Source: an uncultured Phascolarctobacterium sp. (GTDB taxonomy: Bacteria; Bacillota; Negativicutes; Acidaminococcales; Acidaminococcaceae). From it: DNA of 60,905 nucleotides. The stretch is from NCBI GenBank assembly GCA_949295115.1, contig CASFJU010000004.1, positions 184,153-245,057 on the forward strand. The letters are read 5' to 3'. Under the pieces are notes generated by a model, which was not told the DNA's origin, searched no databases, and was given only the letters and a program-made list of their open reading frames with translations. The position numbers were made by a program, and so were the translations under genes. Shown here piece after piece: positions 53,733 through 60,905 of the stretch (the stretch's first letter is position 1; each line of letters starts with the position of its first letter).

Positions 53733-53763
53733 AAAATCCGCATTGGTTTTCAATGCGGATTTT
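53733..53763. terminator. gyrA terminator, bidirectional
   Basis: AAAATCCGCATTG pairs with CAATGCGGATTTT around GTTTT, flanked by A and T tracts. Confidence 0.93.
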
Positions 53764-53783
53764 TGTTTGCAGTTTTTTAAATT

Positions 53784-54359
53784 TTACCAGCCGATGCCAA
53801 CCCACGGGCCGTGGTGATGGCCGCCGCCAATGCCGATACCGATGCCGATCGGGATGCGCCAGCCGCCGCTGCCGTCATCTTCGTCCAGCTTCATGAACCA
53901 GAATTTGTAAGCTGTGCTGCCGTCGGGCAAGGTGGCGTTTTCTTCAATGCCGCCGGTAATGCGGTAGCCGTAATATTTGCGTCCGGATTTTTCGCGGCTC
54001 TGAATAAATTTGGTCAGGTAGTTGTAAATTTCTTCGTTGTTGGTGGTAAGGTGGTTAACGCGCTCGGCCGGTGCTTTTTTAAACAAATCGCGGCGCGTGT
54101 CGTCGTCTTTTACGTCAATTTTATAGGCAATGTACTTGCCTTCTTCAATTTCCAGATAGCAGTTATCGTTAACGCCAGCCAGCAAAGCCTGTTCTACGTC
54201 TTCGGCGTCAAGCAGCACTTTAATGTCGTTTTGTTTTTCGTCCTGCTGTTCTTCCGCTGCGGCTGGTGCTTCAGTTCCGGCAGCTTCTTTTGCTTCTTCC
54301 GCAAAGGCGGTATTAAAAAGGCACAGTGTTAAGCAGAAAATTAAAAAGATTTTTTTCAT
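53784..54359 (-). CDS. Exported protein with Gly/His-rich tail
   Basis: This 191-residue protein, not recognised as a known family, has a Sec signal peptide (MKKIFLIFCLTLCLFNTAFA-EE), then an Ala/Glu-rich acidic spacer (to ~45). A folded middle follows (NDIKVLLDAEDVEQALLAGVNDNCYLEIEEGKYIAYKIDVKDDDTRRDLFKK...KYYGYRITGG). The last ~22 residues are Gly/Ile repeats with three consecutive His (GIGIGGGHHHGPWVGIGW). The low-complexity tail suggests surface, envelope or metal interaction, but nothing is certain. AAGGTG precedes the start. It is convergent with gyrA and divergent from the AT-rich gene. Confidence 0.75.
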   Translation of the reverse strand: MKKIFLIFCLTLCLFNTAFAEEAKEAAGTEAPAAAEEQQDEKQNDIKVLLDAEDVEQALLAGVNDNCYLEIEEGKYIAYKIDVKDDDTRRDLFKKAPAERVNHLTTNNEEIYNYLTKFIQSREKSGRKYYGYRITGGIEENATLPDGSTAYKFWFMKLDEDDGSGGWRIPIGIGIGIGGGHHHGPWVGIGW

Positions 54360-54475
54360 AGGCGCACCTTCTTTCTTAATTTAATTTTAAAATATGCCAG
54401 ACAGGGTGTCAAATAATAAAAAAGCAGGTAATTTTAAACGGAGCAAGAAATAAATAGGAAAATGGTGGTGAGAAA

Positions 54476-55345
54476 ATGTATTATTGTGGACTTTCAATTA
54501 CAAATAAAGGTAATGCTGCCGTTGTTGTAAATGATGTAAACGAAAATTACAGATTGGTATTAGATTTTACATGTGACCAAAACGGCATTAACAAACTTGT
54601 TAATGATTTGTATTATAACGGTATAAATAACCAAAATACCATATTTTGTTTACGATTTTTCTATAAGGATACAGAAGAAAAAGAAGATTATCAAAAAATC
54701 TTTTTTGTTTATAGTAGTTTGAAAAACTTTTATTTAAATATTTATTTTTTGAAATTTAATGCAAATTTAAACACGATTGAATTAAAACAAAAAAATGTAT
54801 ATGAATATTACAATACTGCCTTTAAAATAGCTTTATATATAAAGAAAAATATATCAAAAAATATATTGGTGGATAATAATTTTAGTATAAATATAAAAGC
54901 GCATAAACCATTTGAAGAAACAAATTATTTATCAATCTATGGTTTTTCATTTTTAGTTTTTAGTATTTATCTATTATTTAAAGAAGATTATGAAATGTGT
55001 ATTTTGAGTTTAGTAATTTCAATTGTATTTTTACTATCAAACGGAAATCTTTTTGCCGAACAAGTAAAATTAAAAAAGAAAGAGTATGATTATATTTATT
55101 TTGACAGTAAAGTTATTAAAGTATTTGATTTAGACTACAATGATAAATATTGGCAAAATAGTTGGGAAAATATTAAATCTGTTAATTATGTAATACCTAC
55201 CCGTTATAGTAGTGATAAAATTATAATTAAAAGTTTTAAAGGAAGTTCAAAAACTATACGTCAGTATTTTGGTAGTGTCGTTGTAATGAAAAAATTAAAT
55301 AAAACTCTTAATTTTTATATGTACAATTTTGTAAACAATAAATAA
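54476..55345 (+). CDS. AT-rich orphan membrane protein
   Basis: This 289-residue protein, not recognised, contains an unusually high share of Asn, Lys, Ile, Tyr and Phe. Residues ~152-195 form two membrane helices (LSIYGFSFLVFSIYLLF and MCILSLVISIVFLLS). The N-terminal 145 residues look like a soluble domain, and the C-terminal part (YDYIYFDSKVIKVFDLDYNDKYW...IIIKSFKG) has a PH-like or bacterial-PH-like feel, low confidence. DNA composition is strikingly AT-rich (only 9 G/C in bases 54841-54900) against ~50% in neighbours, pointing to horizontal origin. Start: ATG with GGTGG upstream. Confidence 0.65.
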   Translation: MYYCGLSITNKGNAAVVVNDVNENYRLVLDFTCDQNGINKLVNDLYYNGINNQNTIFCLRFFYKDTEEKEDYQKIFFVYSSLKNFYLNIYFLKFNANLNTIELKQKNVYEYYNTAFKIALYIKKNISKNILVDNNFSINIKAHKPFEETNYLSIYGFSFLVFSIYLLFKEDYEMCILSLVISIVFLLSNGNLFAEQVKLKKKEYDYIYFDSKVIKVFDLDYNDKYWQNSWENIKSVNYVIPTRYSSDKIIIKSFKGSSKTIRQYFGSVVVMKKLNKTLNFYMYNFVNNK

Positions 55346-55351
55346 TAAAAA

Positions 55352-55371
55352 TCGGGACAAGTTTCATCCCG
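55352..55371. terminator. Weak hairpin after AT-rich gene
   Basis: TCGGGA and TCCCG arms (55352-55357 with 55367-55371) form a short stem. T-rich runs are stronger on the minus side, so its role as a plus-strand terminator is doubtful. Confidence 0.35.
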
Positions 55372-55481
55372 CTGCGGTTTTACTTAAATTTTTCTGATAA
55401 CTTGGCGCGGAAAATATTCAATTTCTGTAACAAATGTGTTAAAATTACTTTAAATACTGATTAAGTTTAGGATGTGACGAA

Positions 55482-56942
55482 ATGGATTTTATCAAAGAGG
55501 CGGACGTCGTTGTTGTTGGCGGCGGCGTTGTCGGCTGCGCTATTTTGCGCGAGCTGAGCAAGTATGATGTAAAATGCGTTTTGCTGGAAAAAGAGCCGGA
55601 TGTTGCCTGCGGCACGACCAAGGCTAACAGTGCTATCCTGCATGCAGGTTTTGACGCACCGACCGGCAGCAACAAGGCGATTATGAATGTGTTGGGCAAC
55701 CGTCTGTACCATCAGCTGGAGGACGAGCTGGACCTTGACATTAAATGGACCGGTTCGCTGGTTGTTGCAACTAACGATGAAGAAGTTGAAACTTTGAAAG
55801 AGCTGCTGGAACGCGGCAAAAACAACGGTGTGCCTGATCTGGCAATTTTAAGCCGTGAAGAAGTATTGGCTAAAGAGCCGAACCTTACCACTGCCGTTGC
55901 AGCACTGTGGGCGCCGACTGCCGGTGTTTGCTGGCCGTTTGAGGCTGCGCTGCGTTTTGCCCAGTGCGCTGTGCAGAACGGTGCTGAAGTTATCCGCAAC
56001 TGCCGCGTAACCGGTTTTGTTAAGGAAGACGGAAAAATTACCGCCGTTGAAACCAATCTCGGCGTTATTAAAACCAAATGCGTCGTTAACGCTGCCGGTG
56101 TTTATGCCGATGAAATAGCGCATCTTGCCGGTGACGACAGCTTTAAAATCCATCCCCGCAAGGGCGAATACATTTTGTTTGATAAAACTGCCTGCAACGA
56201 TTTGGTGTACGGCGTTGTTTTCCCGACGCCTGCCAAAAATTCCAAGGGCATTCTGGTTTGCACCACTACACACGGCAATACCTTTATCGGGCCTAACGCC
56301 AACGATATGGACGATAAGGAAGATACCAGCGTTACCGCGCCGGGCATGGACCAGATTATTGCTTCGGCACGCAAGCTGATTCCAAACCTGCCTATGGGCG
56401 CTGCCATTACCGAATTTGCCGGTCTGCGCGCCGTATCGGACAACGGTGATTTTGTTCTGGGCGCTTCCTGCGTGGAAGGTTTGTTTAACGCTGCCGGCAT
56501 GCAGTCCCCGGGCTTGACCGCTGCGCCTGCCGTTGCGGAAGAAATTGCCGAAGCTGTTAGCAAATACCTGCCGATGAATAAAAAGGCAGATTTTAAAGCT
56601 GCTTTGCCGAAACAAGTTCACTTTACAAGGCTTACCGACAGCGAAAAAGCTGATTTGATTGCGAAAGAGCCGCTGTTCGGGCGTGTTATCTGCCGCTGCG
56701 AAACCGTTACCGAAGGCGAAATTGTGGCTGCCATTAAAGCGCTGTGCGGAGCAACGACGGTTGACGCCGTTAAACGCCGTACCCGCGCCGGTATGGGTCG
56801 CTGCCAGGGCGGTTTCTGCGGCCCGCGCGTAACGCAGATTCTGGCGCGCGAGCTTGGCATTTCCGTAGCGGACGTGCTGAAGGAACGCAAGGATTCGCAT
56901 TTATATTATGAAAAAACTGACGTGAAAGGCGGGCAGGAATAA
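55482..56942 (+). CDS. FAD-dependent dehydrogenase, GlpA-like, with BFD iron-sulfur domain
   Basis: This 486-residue flavoprotein has an N-terminal Rossmann motif VVVGGGVVGCAILREL, a DAO/GlpA catalytic domain with TTKANSAILHAGFDAPTGS, and the flavin-contact GAAITEFAGLRAVSDNGDFVLG and MQSPGLTAAPAVAEEIA. A C-terminal BFD-like [2Fe-2S] domain has CRCETVTEGEIVAAIKALC and RAGMGRCQGGFCGPRV. It resembles anaerobic glycerol-3-phosphate dehydrogenase subunit A, but also L-2-hydroxyglutarate oxidase-like proteins; the substrate is not fixed. Its stop overlaps the next start (ATAATG), and a sodium:alanine-type symporter is in the same operon. Confidence 0.82.
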   Translation: MDFIKEADVVVVGGGVVGCAILRELSKYDVKCVLLEKEPDVACGTTKANSAILHAGFDAPTGSNKAIMNVLGNRLYHQLEDELDLDIKWTGSLVVATNDEEVETLKELLERGKNNGVPDLAILSREEVLAKEPNLTTAVAALWAPTAGVCWPFEAALRFAQCAVQNGAEVIRNCRVTGFVKEDGKITAVETNLGVIKTKCVVNAAGVYADEIAHLAGDDSFKIHPRKGEYILFDKTACNDLVYGVVFPTPAKNSKGILVCTTTHGNTFIGPNANDMDDKEDTSVTAPGMDQIIASARKLIPNLPMGAAITEFAGLRAVSDNGDFVLGASCVEGLFNAAGMQSPGLTAAPAVAEEIAEAVSKYLPMNKKADFKAALPKQVHFTRLTDSEKADLIAKEPLFGRVICRCETVTEGEIVAAIKALCGATTVDAVKRRTRAGMGRCQGGFCGPRVTQILARELGISVADVLKERKDSHLYYEKTDVKGGQE

Positions 56943-58216
56943 TGAAAGAGCTTAAAGACCTTTATGATATAGTAATTGTCGGCGGCGGTCCTGCCGGGCT
57001 TTCGGCTGCTTACAGCGCATGGCAGAACGGCGCGAAAAGCGTTTTGGTAATTGAGCGCGACCGCGAGCTGGGCGGCATTTTGCAGCAGTGCATCCACAAC
57101 GGTTTCGGCCTGCATCATTTTAAAGAGGAGCTGACCGGACCGGGCTATGCGCACCGCTGCATTGAACTTGTAAAAGATAAACCGGAAATTGAGTGCCTGA
57201 CCGACACGATGGTTTTGAGCGTGGAAAAAGATAAAACCGTCGTTGCTGTAAGCCCCGACCACGGTTTGATTAAAGTTAAAGGCAAAACCGTTATTTTAAC
57301 AATGGGTTGCCGCGAACGTACCCGCGGCGCTATCCGTATCCCGGGCGAACGCCCAGCAGGCGTATTTACAGCCGGTGCGGCACAGCGCATGGTTAACATG
57401 GAAGGCTACATCCCCGGGCACAAAATTGTTATTTTAGGCAGCGGCGATATCGGCCTTATCATGGCGCGCCGCATGAGCCTTGAAGGCTGCAAGGTGCAGG
57501 CAGTGCTGGAAATCTGCCCGTTCTCCAACGGCTTGACCCGTAATATTGTACAGTGCCTGAACGATTATAATATTCCTTTGTATCTTTCCCATACGATTGT
57601 AAAAATCCACGGCAAAGACCGCGTTAACGGCATTACCGTTGCCAAGGTTGATGAAAAAATGCGCCCGATTCCGGGTACGGAATTTGACATCGACTGCGAT
57701 ACTGTATTGCTTTCCGTCGGCCTGATTCCGGAAAACGAACTCAGCCGCGGGCTGGATTTAAAAATGCACCCGCTGACCAACGGCCCGGTTGTGGACCAGC
57801 ACCGACAGACCAGCCTTCCCGGTTTTTATGCCGCAGGCAATGTTGTGCATGTGCATGACCTGGTTGACTTTGTATCCGAGGAAGCGGAGATTGCCGGTAA
57901 ATTTGCTGCGCTTGAAGCACAGGGCAAGCTGGACGGCAACACCAAATTTGTTACCGTAACCGCTGAAAAAGGCGTGCGTACCTGTGTGCCGCAGTGCCTG
58001 AACCTGCCGGAAGCTGGCGAACAGGTGCGCCTGTTCATGCGTGTGGCTAACCCCGAGCGCAAGGTGAAACTGGTGGTAAAAAGCGGCGATAACGTAATCC
58101 TGCAAAGAATGCTGCCGGTTGCCAAACCGAGCGAGATGATTGCGGTGGATATCCCTGCTGCCAAAACTGAGCTTATCGGCAGCAGCCTGACGGTATTTTT
58201 AGATAAGGAGGCGTAA
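56942..58216 (+). CDS. Pyridine-nucleotide/FAD-dependent oxidoreductase
   Basis: This 424-residue flavoprotein has two nucleotide-binding motifs: VIVGGGPAGLSAAYSAWQNG (FAD) near residue 11 and KIVILGSGDIGLIMARRM (NAD(P)) near residue 161. It also has TMGCRERTRGAIRIPGERPAG and the C-terminal FAD motif GFYAAGNVVHVHDLVDFVSEEAEIAG. Such proteins pair with GlpA-like partners and DUF1667 proteins and may carry electrons between the dehydrogenase and NAD(P). It is the middle gene of a tightly packed trio. Confidence 0.85.
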   Translation: MKELKDLYDIVIVGGGPAGLSAAYSAWQNGAKSVLVIERDRELGGILQQCIHNGFGLHHFKEELTGPGYAHRCIELVKDKPEIECLTDTMVLSVEKDKTVVAVSPDHGLIKVKGKTVILTMGCRERTRGAIRIPGERPAGVFTAGAAQRMVNMEGYIPGHKIVILGSGDIGLIMARRMSLEGCKVQAVLEICPFSNGLTRNIVQCLNDYNIPLYLSHTIVKIHGKDRVNGITVAKVDEKMRPIPGTEFDIDCDTVLLSVGLIPENELSRGLDLKMHPLTNGPVVDQHRQTSLPGFYAAGNVVHVHDLVDFVSEEAEIAGKFAALEAQGKLDGNTKFVTVTAEKGVRTCVPQCLNLPEAGEQVRLFMRVANPERKVKLVVKSGDNVILQRMLPVAKPSEMIAVDIPAAKTELIGSSLTVFLDKEA

Positions 58217-58221
58217 GGCTG

Positions 58222-58584
58222 ATGTCTGAAACTCGTGTAATGAACTGCATTATGTGCCCGATGGGCTGCGAAATGACTGTTATCATAGAAGACGGCAAGG
58301 TTGTTGACGTTAAGGGCAACACCTGCCCGCGCGGCGCTAAATACGCGCACGACGAAGTGACGGCGCCGAAAAGAATGCTGACGACGACCGTGCGTGTTGA
58401 AGGCGGCATGCTGCCGCTTTTGCCTGTAGTATCCGAAACCGTATTGCCGAAGGAGAAAGTGCTGGATTGCGCTGCTTACCTGCGCGGCGTAACCGTTAAA
58501 GCGCCGGTAAAAACAGGCGACGTGATTGTTGAAGATATTCTGGGGCTGGGCGTAAATATTATCGCCAGCCGCGATATGCTGTAA
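58222..58584 (+). CDS. DUF1667 family Cys-rich protein
   Basis: This 120-residue protein has MNCIMCPMGCEMTV (C-x2-C-x3-C) and a fourth Cys in GNTCPRGAKYAHDEVTAPKRMLTTTVRV, the DUF1667 pattern that suggests an Fe-S cluster. It is almost always encoded next to a GlpA-like dehydrogenase and an FAD/NAD oxidoreductase, as here, and is thought to replace GlpC or act as an electron-carrying subunit. Five bases separate it from the preceding gene. Confidence 0.88.
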   Translation: MSETRVMNCIMCPMGCEMTVIIEDGKVVDVKGNTCPRGAKYAHDEVTAPKRMLTTTVRVEGGMLPLLPVVSETVLPKEKVLDCAAYLRGVTVKAPVKTGDVIVEDILGLGVNIIASRDML

Positions 58585-58606
58585 ACATTACTAAAGAGGT
58601 GCGGAA

Positions 58607-60010
58607 ATGGATTTTCTTGATAATTTAGTTCTTTCGGTTAACGATGTTTTATATGCCTATGTGCTGATAATCCTTTTGGTTGGCCTTGGCATCTGGTTTA
58701 CGTTAAAAACCGGCTTTGTACAGCTGCGCTGCATTAAGGAAATGGTACGCCTGCTGTGCAGTAATGCCGGTGCTTCAATGGAGAAAAACCATATTTCTCC
58801 GTTCCAGGCATTTTGCATCAGTACCGCGTCGCGCGTAGGTGTCGGCAATATCGCCGGTATCGCTATCGCCATTATCGTCGGCGGCCCGGGCGCAATTTTC
58901 TGGATGTGGGTTATGGCGCTGATTGGCAGTGCTACCGGTTTTGTGGAAAGCACGCTGGCGCAGATTTATAAAGTGCCCCGTGCCGAAGGCGGTTACCGCG
59001 GCGGCCCGGCGTACTACATTAAAAACGCGCTGCACAATAATTTTATGGCTGTGCTGTTTGTAGTGCTTATTTGCAGCACTTACGGTCTTATTTTCAACTC
59101 CGTACAGGCCAACACCATTACGCTGTCCCTGCAGGGCGCGTTCGGTTTTGACAGAACTACCGTCGGCATCATTGTTTCCGTTATGACGGCGATGGTAATT
59201 TTCGGCGGCATCAACCGTATTGCCAAGGTATCCGAATGGATGGTGCCGGTAATGGCCGGTATTTACCTGTTGATTGCTTTGTTTGTAGTTGTTAAGAACA
59301 TTGCCTTAATGCCGCAGGTTCTTTATGACATTGTTACTTCGGCCTTCAGCCTGAACGCTGCTTTTGGCGGCGGCATGGGCCTTGCCATGATGACCGGTAT
59401 CAAGCGCGGCCTGTTCTCCAACGAAGCAGGCATGGGCTCTGTGCCTAACGCAGCGGCGACTGCTACTACCACGCACCCTGTAACGCAGGGTTTGATTCAG
59501 GCTCTGGGCGTATTTGTTGATACGTTGCTGGTCTGCACCGCATCGGCGTTCATCGTAATGCTGTCCAAGGATTACATGGGCGTTGGTTTAAGCGGCATCG
59601 AACTTGTGCAGTACGCATTGGTGGAACACATCGGCAGTTGGGCTTCTATCTTCCTTGCCGTTATGATTTTCCTCTTTGCGTTCAGCTCCATCATCGGCAA
59701 CTATTACTATGGTGAAATCAACATCGCCTTTTTGGGCGAAAACAAAACCGCGCTGAACATTTTCCGCGTGTTTGTAGTGCTGATGGTTATGTTCGGCTCT
59801 ATCGCCAAAGTAAGCCTGGTATGGAACCTCGCCGACCTGTTCATGGCGCTGATGGCAATTACCAACCTTGTCGCTATCAGCAGGCTGGCTCCTAACGCTT
59901 ATCTGGCGCTGAAAGACTACCTGGCGCAGAAAAAAGCCGGTATCAAAGACCCTGTTTTTAAAGCATCCGTGTTGGAAAACAAAGACGGCGTTGAAGTCTG
60001 GAAGGACTAA
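58607..60010 (+). CDS. Sodium:alanine symporter family protein (AGCS)
   Basis: This 467-residue membrane carrier has about eleven helices. AGCS landmarks are VRLLCSNAGASMEKNHISPFQAFCISTASRVGVGNIAGIAIAI, AEGGYRGGPAYYIKNAL, GIKRGLFSNEAGMGSVPNAAATATTTHPVTQGLIQALGVFVDTLLVCTASAFIVML and a terminal FAFSSIIGNYYYGEINIAFL. It imports alanine or glycine with Na+. Its position 22 bp after the oxidoreductase trio suggests that the trio oxidises an amino acid or a product of one, though co-transcription is the only evidence. Confidence 0.9.
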   Translation: MDFLDNLVLSVNDVLYAYVLIILLVGLGIWFTLKTGFVQLRCIKEMVRLLCSNAGASMEKNHISPFQAFCISTASRVGVGNIAGIAIAIIVGGPGAIFWMWVMALIGSATGFVESTLAQIYKVPRAEGGYRGGPAYYIKNALHNNFMAVLFVVLICSTYGLIFNSVQANTITLSLQGAFGFDRTTVGIIVSVMTAMVIFGGINRIAKVSEWMVPVMAGIYLLIALFVVVKNIALMPQVLYDIVTSAFSLNAAFGGGMGLAMMTGIKRGLFSNEAGMGSVPNAAATATTTHPVTQGLIQALGVFVDTLLVCTASAFIVMLSKDYMGVGLSGIELVQYALVEHIGSWASIFLAVMIFLFAFSSIIGNYYYGEINIAFLGENKTALNIFRVFVVLMVMFGSIAKVSLVWNLADLFMALMAITNLVAISRLAPNAYLALKDYLAQKKAGIKDPVFKASVLENKDGVEVWKD

Positions 60011-60022
60011 CCTTATTTAAAC

Positions 60023-60074
60023 AAGCCTGTGCGTTTGTATTGTAAAATTTGCGGTACAAGCGGCGCAGGCTTTT
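60023..60074 (+). terminator. Terminator of oxidoreductase-symporter operon
   Basis: AAGCCTGTGC pairs with GCGCAGGCTT (ten pairs, one G-U) around an unusually long loop of about 30 bases, followed by TTTTATTTTG. Confidence 0.65.
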
Positions 60075-60159
60075 ATTTTGCTTGAAATTGACTGTAAAGT
60101 CATTGTATAATAAATGTAAATTTTTATTAAAGCACATATAACTTAAATTATTATGAAAG

Positions 60160-60786
60160 ATGGCTGATAAAATGAAATTTAAATTTTTACTGGCTCCGCA
60201 GGATATTTTAAGCATTGCGTTGCTGGCGGCGTGTTATCCGCTGGCGCAGATTCTGCCGCCGGAATGCGGCTGGGAAAACGGGCTTATCGAAAACACGCAG
60301 GCAGTGCTGCTTTTATTCGGCGCAATGTTTTGCTTTAATTGCGCGTACTATTCCGTTAAAGGGCTTGGTTATACGCTGGGCTGGCTGTATTTTATTATGT
60401 TCATGCGTGAACTGAGCTGGGGCAGGGTATTTTTCCCGACAGGGATAGACGAACTTGGGCCGAAGTTTATGAGCATGAGCAGTATACCGCATCATGATTT
60501 CATCAACGCCGCGATTGGCCTGGCAATTGTAATTTTGCTGTACGGCCTTTATAAATATATGCCGTGGAAGAAATTTATCTTTGAAGTGCCTTTCCCGGTA
60601 ATTTCGGCAGCCGTTGGCATTGCTGCCCTTGTGCTGCAATACGGCGGCGAACATGTCTGGTTTACGGCGTTGTCGCATGCGCAGAACCAGCTGTTGGAAG
60701 AATTTGCGGAAATGATAGTTTATACCGAAATGCTTAATATGACACATTATTATGGCTTTCATTACTTGAAAGATGTAAAAAACTGA
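60160..60786 (+). CDS. Hypothetical multi-spanning membrane protein
   Basis: This 208-residue protein was not recognised. It has about six hydrophobic segments (near 15-32, 45-63, 70-83, 112-130, 142-160 and a final amphipathic helix). A well-marked stretch YFIMFMRELSWGRVFFPTGIDELGPKFMSMSSIPHHDFINA contains possible polar or metal-binding residues (R, E, H-H-D). The C-terminus has EHVWFTALSHAQNQLLEEFAEMIVYTEMLNMTHYYGFHYL with several His/Glu. A membrane enzyme or carrier is possible. The start (ATG at 60160) has no strong ribosome site; ATG at 60172 is an alternative. Confidence 0.7.
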   Translation: MADKMKFKFLLAPQDILSIALLAACYPLAQILPPECGWENGLIENTQAVLLLFGAMFCFNCAYYSVKGLGYTLGWLYFIMFMRELSWGRVFFPTGIDELGPKFMSMSSIPHHDFINAAIGLAIVILLYGLYKYMPWKKFIFEVPFPVISAAVGIAALVLQYGGEHVWFTALSHAQNQLLEEFAEMIVYTEMLNMTHYYGFHYLKDVKN

Positions 60787-60806
60787 ACATTTTTTAGAAA
60801 AAGGTG

Positions 60807-60835
60807 TTGACACCGTCACCTAAAAGTGCTAATAT
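60807..60835 (+). promoter_or_regulatory. rRNA operon promoter
   Basis: TTGACA (60807-60812), 17-bp spacer and TAATAT (60830-60835). The -35 box lies within GGTGTTGACACC (60803-60814), a 5-2-5 inverted repeat. Confidence 0.8.
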
Positions 60836-60905
60836 ATACAAGTCGCCGGAAAACGGCAGCACCTTGAAAACTGAACAAGAACCAAGTAAAAGCGAATGTG
60901 CGGGC
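60836..60905 (+). other. rRNA operon leader, truncated by window end
   Basis: The sequence ACCTTGAAAACTGAACAAGA (60861-60880) is the conserved leader motif found upstream of 16S rRNA genes in Firmicutes. The 16S gene itself should begin just beyond the window. Confidence 0.75.

Overview
The window is a chromosomal replication-origin region from a diderm (outer-membrane-bearing) Firmicute of the Negativicutes type. The gene order yidC-yidD-rnpA-rpmH / dnaA-dnaN-S4 protein-recF-DUF721-remB-gyrB...gyrA with mnmE, mnmG, rsmG, noc, parA and parB on the other side is the classical Firmicutes oriC neighbourhood. The autotransporter at 6.7-8.7 kb, with a signal peptide and a C-terminal beta-barrel ending in Phe, indicates an outer membrane. 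The anaerobic functions (DcuC-type dicarboxylate carrier, CbiK-type chelatase, GlpA-like dehydrogenase with a BFD iron-sulfur domain) fit a gut anaerobe. A relative of Phascolarctobacterium/Acidaminococcus is my guess from general knowledge, not something the sequence proves.

Layout. 0-9 kb: a partial PHP phosphoesterase, a zinc-type ABC importer (znuABC), a nicotinamidase, a YigZ-family protein, a CPA2 antiporter and the autotransporter. 9-24 kb: purC, a PepSY protein divergent from a two-component system, an Fe(III)-type ABC importer with two binding proteins, an FkbM methyltransferase, an MntR/DtxR regulator, cbiK, dcuC, an M19 dipeptidase, an FMN reductase and ogt. 24-30.8 kb: mostly minus-strand metabolic and membrane genes (PepT-like peptidase, MATE pump, YczE-like protein, FAH-family hydrolase, PHP phosphatase, DUF4446, DUF554). 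30.8-42 kb: the minus-strand segregation, tRNA-modification and secretion block parB-parA-ybaK-FMN dehydrogenase-Lar-like protein-noc-rsmG-mnmG-mnmE-jag-yidC-yidD-rnpA-rpmH. 42.3-53.7 kb: the plus-strand dnaA-to-gyrA replication block. 53.8-60.9 kb: an exported protein, an AT-rich orphan, a three-gene oxidoreductase set with an alanine-type symporter, a membrane protein and, at the very end, the promoter and leader of an rRNA operon.

Function. Transcription diverges from the rpmH-dnaA gap, so nearly all core genes are co-oriented with replication leaving the origin. The origin itself is best placed in the dnaA-dnaN gap. It holds TTATCAACA-type DnaA boxes, then TTTCCACA, then an in-phase run of CTA triplets (a DnaA-trio), then an AT-rich stretch. 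Segregation sites lie nearby: a perfect parS inside parB, a 15/16 parS upstream of parA, a candidate Noc site inside rsmG, and a consensus DnaA box at the end of noc. No CRISPR array, transposase, phage gene or tRNA was seen.

The most interesting non-textbook signals are the terminator-like hairpin in the autotransporter leader, an almost perfect 21-bp palindrome over the pncA promoter opposite znuA, tandem response-regulator half-sites at the PepSY promoter, shared ACTTATAAGT palindromes at dcuC and the MATE gene, the very AT-rich orphan at 54.5 kb, the oxidoreductase trio coupled to an amino-acid symporter, and a zinc-ribbon DUF721/DciA-like protein.
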